From NCBI GenBank assembly GCA_020634375.1, contig JACKBX010000009.1:266526-330525 (forward strand): a DNA stretch of 64,000 nucleotides. Reading direction: 5' to 3'. The notes under the pieces are model-generated. The model was not told the DNA's origin. It did no database searches and saw nothing but the letters and a program-made list of their open reading frames with translations. Source of the stretch: Ardenticatenaceae bacterium. GTDB taxonomy: Bacteria; Chloroflexota; Anaerolineae; Promineifilales; Promineifilaceae. Position 1 is the stretch's first letter; the number at the start of each line of letters is the position of its first letter. A program made the translations under genes and the position numbers. Of this stretch, positions 42,703 to 50,350 are shown one piece after another.

Positions 42703-43849
42703 ACTTCTCCAGCCGGTTCAACGCCTCTTCAATCTTTTCGTAGGCGGTGGCGTAGCTGGCACGCATGAAACCTGCACCGCTGGCCCCAAATGCCTCGCCG
42801 GGAACCATCGCCACTTCTTGCTCCTCCAGCAGCTTCATGGCGAAGGTGTCGCCATTCATACCGCTGCGGACGATGGAGGGAAAGGCGTAGAAGGCGCCTT
42901 TTGGCTCGAAGCAGTCCATGCCCAAGGTATTGAACCCATCAACGATGAGGCGGCGGCGGCGGTCATACTCCTGGCGCATCGTTTCCACAGCGTCGTTGGC
43001 GGCGGGGTTGGTGAGGGCGACAAAAGCGGCGGCCTGTGCGGTAGTGGGTGCAGACATGATGGTGTACTGGTGGATTTTGCGCATGGCGCCGAGCAGGTCG
43101 GGGTTGGCGCAGGCATAGCCAATACGCCAGCCGGTCATGGCGTAATCTTTGCTAAAACCGCCGAGTAGGATGGTGCGGTCTCTCATGCCGGGCAGACTGG
43201 GGACGCAGGTATGCGGCACGCCGTAAACCAGCCGGTCGTAGATTTCATCGGAGATGATCAGCAGGTCGTGCTGCTCGGCGACGGCGGCAATCTCTAGCAT
43301 CCGTTCGCGGCTCATCACCGCGCCGGTGGGGTTGTTGGGGTAGCCGAGGTGGATGACTTTGGTCTTGGGGGTGATGGCGGCAGCGATGTCTTCGGCGGTG
43401 ACTTCAAAATTGTTTTGCACGTAAGTGGGAACCATCACGGGCACGCCGCCAGCAAAGCTGACTTCGGGGGCATAGGAGACGAAGCAGGGTTCGGGAATGA
43501 TCACTTCGTCGCCGGGGTCGAGAACGGCCGTCATGGCCAAATAAAGTGCCTCGCTGACGCCCACAGTGATGATGATTTCGTCGGCGGGGTCGTACTGTAC
43601 GCCGTACAACTTGTGCAAGTGTTGGCTGAGGGCGGTGCGTAATTCAACCGTACCGCTGTTGGAGGTGTAGGAGGTTTCGCCGCGATCCAGAGAAGCGATG
43701 CCCGCTTTGAGGATAGGTTCGGGCGTCACAAAATCAGGCTCGCCGATGCCCAATGAAATCACGTCTTTCATGGTAGCGGCAATATCGAAGAATTTGCGAA
43801 TGCCGGATGGGGGCGTATTTTGGACTCGTTGGGAAATGTAGGTGCGCAT
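42683..43849 (-). CDS. PLP-dependent class I/II aminotransferase
   Basis: This 388-aa enzyme belongs to the aspartate-aminotransferase fold type I family. The PLP lysine is Lys234 in GGFSKDYAMTGWRIGYA; Asn173 lies in YPNNPTG, Asp201 in SDEIYDRLVY, and the substrate-binding Arg near the C-terminus in GFMRASYA. The N-terminal VISLGIGEPDFVTPEPI is typical of the AspC/PatA-like subgroup that acts on aspartate, aromatic or N-acetyl-diaminopimelate substrates; the exact one cannot be told. The gene is separated by 45 bases from the nucleotidyltransferase upstream. Confidence 0.92.
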   Translation of the reverse strand: MRTYISQRVQNTPPSGIRKFFDIAATMKDVISLGIGEPDFVTPEPILKAGIASLDRGETSYTSNSGTVELRTALSQHLHKLYGVQYDPADEIIITVGVSEALYLAMTAVLDPGDEVIIPEPCFVSYAPEVSFAGGVPVMVPTYVQNNFEVTAEDIAAAITPKTKVIHLGYPNNPTGAVMSRERMLEIAAVAEQHDLLIISDEIYDRLVYGVPHTCVPSLPGMRDRTILLGGFSKDYAMTGWRIGYACANPDLLGAMRKIHQYTIMSAPTTAQAAAFVALTNPAANDAVETMRQEYDRRRRLIVDGFNTLGMDCFEPKGAFYAFPSIVRSGMNGDTFAMKLLEEQEVAMVPGEAFGASGAGFMRASYATAYEKIEEALNRLEKFMRKHG

Positions 43850-43894
43850 GTCGTTTCCTTATTTTGTCATTCGTTATTGTTTACAGATTCCAGA

Positions 43895-44917
43895 TTACGA
43901 ATGGTGTAGTTCAATAATTGAATTGTCTCCAATAAATAGTTTAACAGATTGCCCGACAATGCGGGTATTTTCGCCGATGAGGCTGTCTTCAATGATAGCA
44001 TTTTCGATGTGCGCCCCGGCATCAATGATGCTGTTGCGGATGATGCTGTTTTTGATGACAGCGTTGGCGCCGATGCTGACGTAGGGGCCGAGGACGGAGG
44101 CGTCGATGACGGCCGTTTCATGCAAAAACACCGGTGGCAGCGCCGTAAAATCCATTGCATAGCTCAGGTCAATGATGTCTTCGGTTACGCCATAGCCAAA
44201 CCCTAGCAGCCGTTTGTTCGCTTCCAGCATGAAGTCTGGTTTGCCTGCGTCCAGCCAGATGATGGTAGGTTGGGCTTTGAATCGTGCCCCTTGTTCCATC
44301 ATTACTTTGTAAGCGTCTACGAGGTAGTATTCGCCTTTGGTTTGATGGCCGTCTTGAATGACGGTTTGCAGGGCGGTGCGGAGGGAACGGCCGTTGCGGA
44401 ACCAGTAAATTCCGGCGATTACATTTCGGTGCTCAAACCCGGCTGGCTTCTCGATGAAGTCAGTGACAAAGCCCGCTTCGTCTGTAACCACCACGCCAAA
44501 GGTGCGCGGGTCTTCCATCTCCTGCACCAGCAGCACGCCGTCCACGCTGGCATCGGGAATGGCGTTGTAATGGGCGTCCACAATGCCATCGCCAAAGGCA
44601 ATCAGCACATCCTCATCGTCGTCAATGTGGTGACGCGCTACCCAAATGGCGTGGGCCTGTCCCAGCGCCTCTTCCTGCACCACAAAGTGCATGGTCAGGT
44701 GCGGGTAGTTTTCGCGCAGCCACGCTTCAATTTCGTCGCCCTTGTAGCCAACGACGAAAATCACTTCGTTGCCTGGCGCTTCCGTCACGTCGGACATTAA
44801 GTTGAGCAAGTGGCCGATGATGGTGTTGCCTGCCACATGCAGCAGCGGCTTGGCGCGGCTCCAGGTGTGCGGTCTCATGCGTGTGCCGTATCCGGCGAGG
44901 GGGATGATGATTTTCAA
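43895..44917 (-). CDS. Sugar-phosphate nucleotidyltransferase with left-handed beta-helix tail
   Basis: This 340-aa enzyme makes NDP-sugars. The N-terminal signature GYGTRMRPHTWSRAKPLLHVAG (split here only by family wobble) is the nucleotide-binding loop of the NTP_transferase family, followed by AFGDGIVDAHY, which holds the metal-binding Asp. From about residue 255 the sequence runs in hexapeptide repeats (AVIDAS, IGANAV, IIRNSI, IDAGAH, IENAII), a left-handed beta helix as in GlmU and archaeal Glc-1-P thymidylyltransferases. No acetyltransferase His is evident, so the helix may only oligomerise the enzyme. The sugar substrate is unknown. Confidence 0.9.
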   Translation of the reverse strand: MKIIIPLAGYGTRMRPHTWSRAKPLLHVAGNTIIGHLLNLMSDVTEAPGNEVIFVVGYKGDEIEAWLRENYPHLTMHFVVQEEALGQAHAIWVARHHIDDDEDVLIAFGDGIVDAHYNAIPDASVDGVLLVQEMEDPRTFGVVVTDEAGFVTDFIEKPAGFEHRNVIAGIYWFRNGRSLRTALQTVIQDGHQTKGEYYLVDAYKVMMEQGARFKAQPTIIWLDAGKPDFMLEANKRLLGFGYGVTEDIIDLSYAMDFTALPPVFLHETAVIDASVLGPYVSIGANAVIKNSIIRNSIIDAGAHIENAIIEDSLIGENTRIVGQSVKLFIGDNSIIELHHS

Positions 44918-44940
44918 TGATGTGTCTCCTTATGTGTGCA

Positions 44941-45504
44941 TCATGTTGAGAGTGCTTGTTGCGTTTTACGTATCAGATCGAACACCATTTTAGCATCGTC
45001 AATCATGTCAAAACTGGGTGGCATATTTTGATTGAAGACATGCAAACTTGTACTGACAATCCAGTAGGTATTTGCTGGGGCCGAACCGAAAAGAATGGTT
45101 CCCGTTTTATTGTGGTGTTGTGTGAGACTCATGTCCGATACGGATTGTAAGTTTAGTGACCTAATTTTTGGGGCATTGGAATTGGAAGTAATGATGATTC
45201 GTTTATTGGTTAGCGCATAAGATAAATTTTTGCGTATTTGTAAATCCTTGAGAAATGATCCAACTCCCATGAAAAGCATTTGGGCGATGCCAAGTACCAT
45301 AAAAATCAGAAGGAATTTGGGGATATCGTTACTTAATATTCCATATATCCAGGCAATTGACGTTCCCAGCCCAAATAAAATAAAGACAATAACAAATTTG
45401 TCAAAAGAACGAAAAATAATACCTTGCTGGGGACGACCGCTCCAAACAATACGCTCTCCACTTTCTAGTTCATCCTGAAACGCAAATGACGGCTCATTCC
45501 ACAT
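44941..45504 (-). CDS. PH-domain membrane protein
   Basis: This 187-aa protein opens with a LESGERIVWSGRPQQG motif typical of bacterial PH-domain (bPH) proteins. Two membrane helices (about 33-80) and a PH-like beta fold with YALTNKRIIITS follow. Such proteins are common but mostly uncharacterised. By eye the gene is more A/T-rich than its neighbours. It lies between gatA and the nucleotidyltransferase, with gaps of 33 and 23 bases. It is related in architecture to the larger double-PH protein at 50351-52102. Confidence 0.78.
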   Translation of the reverse strand: MWNEPSFAFQDELESGERIVWSGRPQQGIIFRSFDKFVIVFILFGLGTSIAWIYGILSNDIPKFLLIFMVLGIAQMLFMGVGSFLKDLQIRKNLSYALTNKRIIITSNSNAPKIRSLNLQSVSDMSLTQHHNKTGTILFGSAPANTYWIVSTSLHVFNQNMPPSFDMIDDAKMVFDLIRKTQQALST

Positions 45505-45537
45505 AAAACCCCTCCTTATTTCTGTTAAATAATTACG

Positions 45538-46965
45538 CTATTTATTTGCTTGTTCATACGCAAACGCCGCATTCAAGATCGTTGCTTCTTGCAGGGTGTT
45601 GCCGATAAGCTGCAAGCCAATGGGCAGGCCTTTGCTGTCGAAGCCACAGGGCACGGAGAGGCCGCAGCTTGCGCTGAGGTTCAGGGATAGGGTGAAGATG
45701 TCTGCTAAGTACATGCTCAGTGGATCATCTGCGCGGTCGCCGATTTTGAAAGCAGTGGTAGGGCTGGCGGGGCAGGCGATCACGTCTACCTGCTCAAAGG
45801 CATTGAGGAAGTCTTGTTTGATGAGGGTGCGCACTTTGAGCGCACGGCCGTAATACTCATCATAATACCCCGCACTAAGCGCATACGTGCCCAGCATAAT
45901 GCGCCGCTTGGCTTCTGGGCCAAAGAGGGAGCGCGTCTTTTTCACGCTGTCGATCATGTCGCTGCCGGGCTGGCGCGGGCCATAGCGCACGCCGTCGTAG
46001 CGGCCGAGGTTGGCGCTGGCTTCGGCGGGGGCGATGAGGTAGTAGACGGGCAGAGCGTAGCGGGTATGCGGCAGGCTGATCTCGTGGATTTCCGCGCCTA
46101 ACGCTTCCAGCTTGGCAATGGCATTGCGCACGGCCGTTTCCACATCCGGTTCAATCCCTTCAATAAAGTACTCGGCGGGTACGCCCACCTTCAATCCTTT
46201 GATGTCACCCGTCAGCGCCGTTTCATAGTTTGGTACAGGCACATTCAGCGAGGTGCTGTCGCGGCGATCATACCCCGCCGTCACCTGGAAGAGGGCGGTG
46301 GCGTCGGCGACGGTGCGGCCAAATGTGCCCACCTGGTCTAGTGACGAGGCAAAGGCGACGACACCCCAGCGAGAGATACGGCCGTAAGTTGGCCGCAATC
46401 CCACCACGCCACAAAATGAGGCGGGCTGGCGCACGCTGCCGCCAGTGTCTGTGCCCAATGCGCCGTAGGCCATGTTTGCGGCGACGGCGGCGGCGCTGCC
46501 ACCGCTGCTGCCGCCGGGCACACGCTCTAAATCCCAGGGGTTGCGCGTGGTGAAATAGGCGGAATTTTCCGTGGACGACCCCATCGCAAATTCATCGGTG
46601 TTGGTCTTGCCGAGGATAACGGCGCCCGCTTCCTTCAATTTTTGCACGACAAAGGCATCGTAGGGGGGAATGAAGCCTTCTAAAATTTTGCTGCCGGCCG
46701 TTGTCGGCGCACCGGCCATGCTGATGATGTCTTTGATGGCAATGGGCACGCCCAGCAGCGGCGATTGCTCGCCAGCGGCCAGTCGTTGGTCAGCGGCGGC
46801 GGCCTGCTCTAGCGCCATCTCATCGGTGAGGGTCAGGTAGCTTTTGATGTCGTTGTCTTGTTCAACGATGCGATCCAGCATCGCTTGCGTCACTTCAATG
46901 CTGCTGGTTTCACCCTGGCGCAGCGCCTGGCGTAGCTCGGTCAATGATAGTTCAGGTAGGTTCAT
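45538..46965 (-). CDS. gatA: Asp-tRNA(Asn)/Glu-tRNA(Gln) amidotransferase subunit A
   Basis: GatA is the glutaminase subunit that frees ammonia for the transamidation carried out with GatB. The Ser-cisSer-Lys triad of the amidase signature family is visible: Lys78 in LLGVPIAIKD, Ser153 in PGGSSGGSAA, and the nucleophile Ser177 in GTDTGGSVRQPA. ATG 46965 with GAGG five bases upstream gives 475 aa, a standard length; the in-frame extension to 47103 overlaps the neighbour and lacks any support. It is split from gatC by a SanA-like gene and a toxin-antitoxin pair, and from gatB by about nine kb. Confidence 0.97.
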   Translation of the reverse strand: MNLPELSLTELRQALRQGETSSIEVTQAMLDRIVEQDNDIKSYLTLTDEMALEQAAAADQRLAAGEQSPLLGVPIAIKDIISMAGAPTTAGSKILEGFIPPYDAFVVQKLKEAGAVILGKTNTDEFAMGSSTENSAYFTTRNPWDLERVPGGSSGGSAAAVAANMAYGALGTDTGGSVRQPASFCGVVGLRPTYGRISRWGVVAFASSLDQVGTFGRTVADATALFQVTAGYDRRDSTSLNVPVPNYETALTGDIKGLKVGVPAEYFIEGIEPDVETAVRNAIAKLEALGAEIHEISLPHTRYALPVYYLIAPAEASANLGRYDGVRYGPRQPGSDMIDSVKKTRSLFGPEAKRRIMLGTYALSAGYYDEYYGRALKVRTLIKQDFLNAFEQVDVIACPASPTTAFKIGDRADDPLSMYLADIFTLSLNLSASCGLSVPCGFDSKGLPIGLQLIGNTLQEATILNAAFAYEQANK

Positions 46966-47002
46966 ATTACCTCGTGCGGTGATGGCCTTTGCCATCTTGT
47001 TG

Positions 47003-47641
47003 CTATTCGTTGATTGGTATTGGCTCGCCCAAGATGGGGGCGGGCTGCTGGCGAATGGTGTCCCAGAGGGCAACGGCCGTTGCCAATGTCTCGCGTACTT
47101 CATACCAACGGGCGTCGCGGTAGGGCTGAAGATCGGCGGCTACCCCCACAACATCCATTCCCAGGCGTTGGCAGGTAAACAAGGCACGCGGCAGGTGGAA
47201 CTGCTGCGTCACCAAAATGGCCGAGTCCAGTTGGAAAATCTCGCGGGCGCGGTAGCAGGTGTCGTACGTGCGCCGCCCGGCGTAGTCTGGCTGAACGTCG
47301 TCGGGAGTGACGCCGCGTTGGATGGCGTATTCCATCATCGCCCCTGGCTCGTCGTAGTTGGTGGTGCTGTTGTCGCCGCTGACGAGGATTTTTTGCACAG
47401 TGCCATCGTGGTAGAGTTGGATGGCTGTGTCCATGCGATCCATTAAAACGGGGCTGAGACGGCCGTTTCCATACACCGCTGCGCCAAACACAATAGCAAC
47501 CTGATGGTTGGGGGCGGTGTCCGGGGTGTAGATGGAACGGCCGTACCACCACTGCACGCCCTTTCGCCAGATAAAGGGTGAGAGGGCAATGAATAGGCAA
47601 ACGGCCGTGCCGTACATGAGCAATTTTCGCTTCCTCGACAA
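47003..47641 (-). CDS. SanA/YdcF-like (DUF218) membrane protein
   Basis: This 212-aa protein has one N-terminal membrane helix (about 9-28) and a DUF218 domain: VAIVFGAAVYGNGRLSPVLMDRMDTAI, KILVSGDNS, the acidic YDEPGAMMEYAI, and ILVTQQFHLPRALFTCQRLG, which are typical of SanA proteins linked to envelope barrier function. The start is uncertain: TTG 47641 gives the length used here, TTG 47623 has GAGGAAG six bases upstream, and ATG 47617 is the first ATG. It ends 37 bases before gatA. It holds three ACGGCCGT copies. Confidence 0.85.
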   Translation of the reverse strand: MSRKRKLLMYGTAVCLFIALSPFIWRKGVQWWYGRSIYTPDTAPNHQVAIVFGAAVYGNGRLSPVLMDRMDTAIQLYHDGTVQKILVSGDNSTTNYDEPGAMMEYAIQRGVTPDDVQPDYAGRRTYDTCYRAREIFQLDSAILVTQQFHLPRALFTCQRLGMDVVGVAADLQPYRDARWYEVRETLATAVALWDTIRQQPAPILGEPIPINE

Positions 47642-47674
47642 ACTAAAACCTTGTTTTTTGAATGATATATTTGT

Positions 47675-47974
47675 TTATGGCAACGTTGGTTGTACGACAT
47701 CCCAAACTGCTTCAGGATGTTTGGCAGCAACTTGCAATAATATACGAGCAGAACCGTGCGGAGTGCGGCGTCCCTGTTCCCAATTTTGTAAAGTTTTAAT
47801 ACTGATGCCTAAAAGTGCAGCAAACTCGCTTTGTGAGAGTTGATATTGCTCACGAATTTGCCTGACATCTGGCGCTTCGATTGTAAAAGTTCGTGACGGC
47901 TCTTTTTCGCCACGCAATATGGCTCCGCCTTCACGGACACTTTCTAGTAACTCATCAAATAATTCATCGTTCAT
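47675..47974 (-). CDS. HigA/NadS-like helix-turn-helix antitoxin
   Basis: This 99-aa protein has an N-terminal SVREGGAILRGEKEPSR segment and a HTH_3/Xre helix-turn-helix with IREQYQLSQSEFAALLGISIKTLQNWEQGRRTP, the standard pattern for antitoxins encoded after a RelE/HigB-type toxin. It would bind and neutralise the toxin and repress the pair's promoter. It overlaps the toxin stop by four bases (ATGA), with the toxin first, the HigBA order. A 15-base palindrome upstream of the toxin is the likely operator. Confidence 0.88.
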   Translation of the reverse strand: MNDELFDELLESVREGGAILRGEKEPSRTFTIEAPDVRQIREQYQLSQSEFAALLGISIKTLQNWEQGRRTPHGSARILLQVAAKHPEAVWDVVQPTLP

Positions 47975-48288
47975 AAGAGCTCTGCCTCAACTAATTTCCT
48001 GAGCATTTTTAACTGAGCAGATGTTAAATCATCTTGTACACTTTTGGGATACATCAAAAGCATGAGTAGCCGCTCTTGTTCAACTGCCCAATAGTAAATG
48101 ACACGCATACCGCCACGTTTACCTCGTCCCCGTAACATCCAACGTACTTTGCGTAACCCTCCGCTTCCTTTGATTATCGCGCCCATTTCTGGGCGGATAA
48201 TCAATTCCGTTTGAAGCTGGCGATATTCATCATCGCTCAACAATGCGCGTACCTGACGGGTGAAAATTGACGTTTCAACGATGATCAT
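47971..48288 (-). CDS. RelE/HigB-type toxin
   Basis: This 105-aa protein is of the RelE/ParE superfamily subgroup that pairs with NadS/HigA antitoxins: an N-terminal IIVETSIFTRQVRALLSDDEYRQLQTELI helix pair, then LRKVRWMLRGRGKRGGMRVIYYW and a C-terminal LLMLLMYPKSVQDDLT strand-helix. Known members cleave mRNA at the ribosome. ATG 48288 is chosen; an in-frame GTG 15 bases earlier is possible. The pair splits gatC from gatA, which are often neighbours, so the module may have inserted here. Confidence 0.87.
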   Translation of the reverse strand: MIIVETSIFTRQVRALLSDDEYRQLQTELIIRPEMGAIIKGSGGLRKVRWMLRGRGKRGGMRVIYYWAVEQERLLMLLMYPKSVQDDLTSAQLKMLRKLVEAELL

Positions 48289-48311
48289 CTTGTTATTACA
48301 CAACCAGAGTA

Positions 48312-48326
48312 TACGCCATTGGCGTA
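48312..48326 (-). promoter_or_regulatory. Palindromic operator before the toxin-antitoxin pair
   Basis: TACGCCA-T-TGGCGTA is a perfect seven-base inverted repeat around one base, 24 bases before the toxin start. Its position fits autorepression by the HTH antitoxin. Binding is inferred. Confidence 0.6.
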
Positions 48327-48380
48327 CAGGGTGTCAACCAAATTGTGGGGTCGCTGTACTTCCCAAACTTGCAAATTGGT

Positions 48381-48671
48381 TTATTCGTCCAGTACGGATT
48401 GGATGAGAAATTGATTATTGGCTTGCTGGGGGGCGTTGTGGAGGGTGTCTTCGATGGGCAAGGATGGCTCAACCACATCCTCGCGCAGGACGTTGTGCTG
48501 GGCGATGGCGTGGGCGGTGGGGGGCACGCCCTCCAGGTCTAGTTCGTTGAGCATGGCGGCGTAGTCGAGGACGGCCGTTAGCTGTTCCCGGTACATCTCT
48601 TTTTCGGCGGGCGTCAGTTCCAGCCGCGCCAGATGGGCAATATGTTCGACATCTTTTTGTGTTAGAGCCAT
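48381..48671 (-). CDS. gatC: Asp-tRNA(Asn)/Glu-tRNA(Gln) amidotransferase subunit C
   Basis: GatC is the small clamp that holds GatA and GatB together. The 96-aa protein has the family's opening TQKDVEHIAHLARLELTPAEKE, the helix LTAVLDYAAMLNELD, and the extended part with NVLREDVVEPSL. ATG 48671 is chosen for the correct N-terminus; an upstream in-frame extension is A/T-rich and not conserved in type. It is the first of the minus-strand group leading through the toxin-antitoxin pair and SanA-like gene to gatA. Confidence 0.95.
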   Translation of the reverse strand: MALTQKDVEHIAHLARLELTPAEKEMYREQLTAVLDYAAMLNELDLEGVPPTAHAIAQHNVLREDVVEPSLPIEDTLHNAPQQANNQFLIQSVLDE

Positions 48672-48716
48672 GCGGGGGATTATAGCCAGTGACCAAAGGG
48701 AGGCAAACAGCTTGAA

Positions 48717-48745
48717 TTGATGCTGTATAGCGTGCCTAATATAAT
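48717..48745 (+). promoter_or_regulatory. Sigma-70-type promoter of the lipoprotein gene
   Basis: TTGATG (48717-48722), a 17-base spacer and a perfect TATAAT (48740-48745) lie about 90 bases before ATG 48835. It reads away from gatC, so the two genes are divergent. Confidence 0.55.
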
Positions 48746-48834
48746 ACATTTACCCAATTGCTTTAGTGGCATTGTTGCTAAGTGAGCCAAACACGCAAGC
48801 AAGAAATAAGCAGTTTTCGAAAAGAGGAGTCATC

Positions 48835-49728
48835 ATGGGAAAGGTCAAGCAAGGGTTTTTCATTTGGTTAGTTGCACTAATGATAGGTTCGTTTGTTGCT
48901 TGTCATCAGTCTGATGTTAACGAGGTAGCTGTGGGGGAAACGGCCGTTCCCTCTGCCACCATTCAACCTACCTTAACCGCTACAAAAACGCCGTTGCCAA
49001 CTGTCACCAACACACTTTCACCTTCACCCACTACGACTTTTACACCCCTTCCGCCAACCACAACGGCAACACAGACATTGCCGCCTACCATGACGCCAAC
49101 GCCTACAGAAACGCCATTCCTAACAACGACGCCTGTGCCTGCGGAATTGATTTTGGAGCAATTTCCTTTAGAAGTAGGGATGGTGCGCGTTTATCAGGTT
49201 ACATACACTTATGCGGTAGATATTTTGCCAGACCATTTCTCGTATATAACTGATTCTTGGACAGGTCTGGTGACAGAAACCATTATGTCGCAGCGCCAAG
49301 AGGGAACAAGATTGATTTTTAGAGCGAAAATTACCGGTGATCCCTGGTATTTTGATGGTGAAGAGGTCATTTTAAAAGACCATACAATTGTATATGTGGT
49401 GGAACAAGACGGGATTCGCAGGGAGGGTATCAAGATATTTCAATTTCCCATTGGTCTGGATGCTTCTTGGGATGCCTGGCAGGATTATTCAGGTAATTCT
49501 CCTGGTTGGTATGGTTGGGTAGTGAGCGACATTAAGGATGTCATTACACCAGCAGGCTATTTTACAGATTGTTGGCAGATGTTTATGATGACCCAGCCAG
49601 ATTCTTCAACCATGTCAATTTGTCCCGGTACAGGTATTGTGGAGTGGGCCGGTTTCCAGCATGGGCCAATAGATGATACGTCATGGGTGTTGTATTGGAT
49701 GGGAGAAGAAACGCCTGCTGATGAATGA
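48835..49728 (+). CDS. Lipoprotein of unknown function with Thr/Pro linker
   Basis: This 297-aa protein has a lipoprotein signal (MIGSFVACHQ), a long linker of Thr, Pro and Ser (about residues 38-105), and a C-terminal globular domain of about 190 residues with beta-strand character and many Trp. The domain includes QFPLEVGMVRVYQVTYTY, TDSWTGLVTETI and a Cys pair (FTDCWQMF and MSICPGTG) that could form a disulfide. I do not recognise it with certainty. ATG 48835 follows GAGGAGT. By eye the gene is A/T-rich compared with its surroundings, and it converges on the deformylase gene six bases away. Confidence 0.7.
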   Translation: MGKVKQGFFIWLVALMIGSFVACHQSDVNEVAVGETAVPSATIQPTLTATKTPLPTVTNTLSPSPTTTFTPLPPTTTATQTLPPTMTPTPTETPFLTTTPVPAELILEQFPLEVGMVRVYQVTYTYAVDILPDHFSYITDSWTGLVTETIMSQRQEGTRLIFRAKITGDPWYFDGEEVILKDHTIVYVVEQDGIRREGIKIFQFPIGLDASWDAWQDYSGNSPGWYGWVVSDIKDVITPAGYFTDCWQMFMMTQPDSSTMSICPGTGIVEWAGFQHGPIDDTSWVLYWMGEETPADE

Positions 49729-49734
49729 GGATGA

Positions 49735-50307
49735 TTAATCGCCAACGGCCGTTTGTATCGTCTCTCCCTCTTCATCATCCCCGTAAAACTTGACGCGGAA
49801 TTCCTCTTCCGTCCAGAAATTCTCTTTCGAGGTTAGTTTGTCAATGTAAAGCACCCCGTTCAGGTGGTCAATTTCGTGCTGGAAGATGCGGGCATCCCAA
49901 TCAAACACCCGGTAGCGCACTTTTTTGCCGTAGCGGTCTTGTGCTTTGACGCGAACGGCCGTATATCGCTCCACTTCTCCCAGGTAGCCAGGAATCGAAA
50001 GACAGCCCTCAACGCCATCTATCACGTCTTTTGACGTCCAAATAATTTCTGGATTAACCAACACATACAGATCGCGCGTGCCCTCAATTTCATTGCCCTC
50101 ATCATCCACATCGGCCAGCGTTTCAATCACGGTGAGGCTGATAGACTTGCCAATTTGTGGCGCAGCCAGCCCCACGCCCGGTGCTTCGCGCATGGTCTCA
50201 ATCATGTCGTCAATGAGCTGCTGCAATTCGTCGTCAAATTTTGTCACCGGCTGCGTTTTCTGCCGCAAGATGGGGTCCGGTAAAGTCACAATCTCTAAAA
50301 TAGCCAT
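49735..50307 (-). CDS. def: Peptide deformylase
   Basis: This enzyme removes the formyl group from nascent N-terminal Met. All three signatures are visible: GVGLAAPQIG (motif 1), EGCLSIPG with metal ligand Cys102 (motif 2), and QHEIDHLNG with His144, Glu145 and His148 (motif 3). The 190-aa length and the longer loop between motifs 1 and 2 (ADVDDEGNEIEGT) fit a type 2-like or Chloroflexota variant; the acidic C-terminal tail is not needed for activity. It converges with the lipoprotein gene and lies 43 bases after the cyclic-nucleotide-binding protein gene. Confidence 0.96.
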   Translation of the reverse strand: MAILEIVTLPDPILRQKTQPVTKFDDELQQLIDDMIETMREAPGVGLAAPQIGKSISLTVIETLADVDDEGNEIEGTRDLYVLVNPEIIWTSKDVIDGVEGCLSIPGYLGEVERYTAVRVKAQDRYGKKVRYRVFDWDARIFQHEIDHLNGVLYIDKLTSKENFWTEEEFRVKFYGDDEEGETIQTAVGD

Positions 50308-50350
50308 AAGTCCTTAATCAGATAGCGAGGTTGTTTTCTATCCTCTCGCT

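Noticed and set aside
47003..48671. Mobile element carrying the toxin-antitoxin pair into the gat region
   Set aside because: No terminal repeats, target duplications or recombinase are visible; insertion can only be inferred from gene order.
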